Shown here: positions 13,773 through 13,846 of the stretch, in pieces
How positions within the stretch are numbered: the first letter of the stretch is position 1
How the letters are laid out: every line of letters starts with the position of its first letter
Origin: Blautia sp.
Lineage (GTDB): Bacteria > Bacillota > Clostridia > Lachnospirales > Lachnospiraceae
Assembly: GCA_017515945.1 (NCBI GenBank)
Contig: JAFWDX010000235.1
Location: 1 to 13,846 of the forward strand
Direction: 5' to 3'
DNA: 13,846 nt
Program-made: the position numbers and the translations under genes
The notes under the pieces: generated by a model
What the model was told of the DNA's origin: nothing
Database searches by the model: none
What the model saw: only the letters and a program-made list of their open reading frames with translations

Positions 13773-13846
13773 TTACGCCAACCCCAGCAGTGCCTCCCCC
13801 AGCACGTGTCCTCCGTCTGCCGGCTGCCAGCCTGTACCGTCATTGA
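13773..13846 (-). CDS. 3' end of an unidentified convergent gene (partial)
   Basis: On the - strand a frame open from the window edge ends at a TAA (13773-13775) and encodes the last 23 residues of a protein, NDGTGWQPADGGHVLGEALL plus GLA. The composition and codon choice look like the neighbouring genes, and the placement directly outside the palindrome fits a real gene end. The fragment is too short to name; a GDSL/SGNH-type C-terminus is one possibility only. An overlapping - strand frame that crosses the palindrome is probably spurious. Confidence 0.45.
   Translation of the reverse strand, partial: NDGTGWQPADGGHVLGEALLGLA

Noticed and set aside
13610..13843. A 77-codon - strand frame across the right-end palindrome.
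   Set aside because: It reads through the palindrome and tandem repeats; another frame gives a natural gene end stopping at 13773, just outside the palindrome.

Overview
The window looks like chromosomal DNA of a Gram-positive anaerobe of the class Clostridia, most likely a Lachnospiraceae member. The evidence is strong AGGAGG-type ribosome binding sites, moderate GC, bifunctional Rel, HemZ-type radical SAM coproporphyrinogen dehydrogenase, and the conserved order apt - rel - MBL hydrolase - hemZ - (HD-GYP) - hisS. The family assignment is inference from gene content; no database was searched. Nearly all genes are on the + strand; only a gene fragment at the right edge is on the - strand.

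Region 1 (about 1-4980) carries a compact gene series. It runs: poly(ADP-ribose) glycohydrolase-like macrodomain protein, CobU, a GtrA-family membrane protein, CobS, a short second CobU-like P-loop protein, and a DUF1015 protein. CobU and CobS perform the late nucleotide-loop steps of cobalamin assembly. No cobalamin riboswitch was recognised upstream. The whole region lies between two 53-bp inverted copies (52/53 identical) of a repeat end, at 18-70 and 4926-4978.

Region 2 (about 4841-6233) is rich in repeats. It holds a chimeric repeat, two full copies of a roughly 142-bp structured repeat, an SH3b lipoprotein gene with its terminator, then a good promoter and a third full copy ahead of apt. 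In two cases the repeat sits between a predicted promoter and the gene, so it would be transcribed as 5' leader RNA.

Region 3 (6234-13490) is a housekeeping block: apt (adenine salvage), rel ((p)ppGpp metabolism), an MBL hydrolase overlapping hemZ (haem), another repeat copy, a stand-alone HD-GYP protein (probable c-di-GMP phosphodiesterase) and hisS. A terminal remnant of the repeat lies between HD-GYP and hisS.

Region 4 (13491-13846) holds four 41-bp tandem repeats running into a near-perfect 119-bp palindrome, then the 3' end of a convergent - strand gene.

The least conventional content is the repeat system. It comprises a MITE-like or RNA-like family with 14-bp terminal inverted repeats and two internal stems (three full copies, one expanded, several remnants), a second family forming a 160-bp imperfect palindrome, and one hybrid joining the two.
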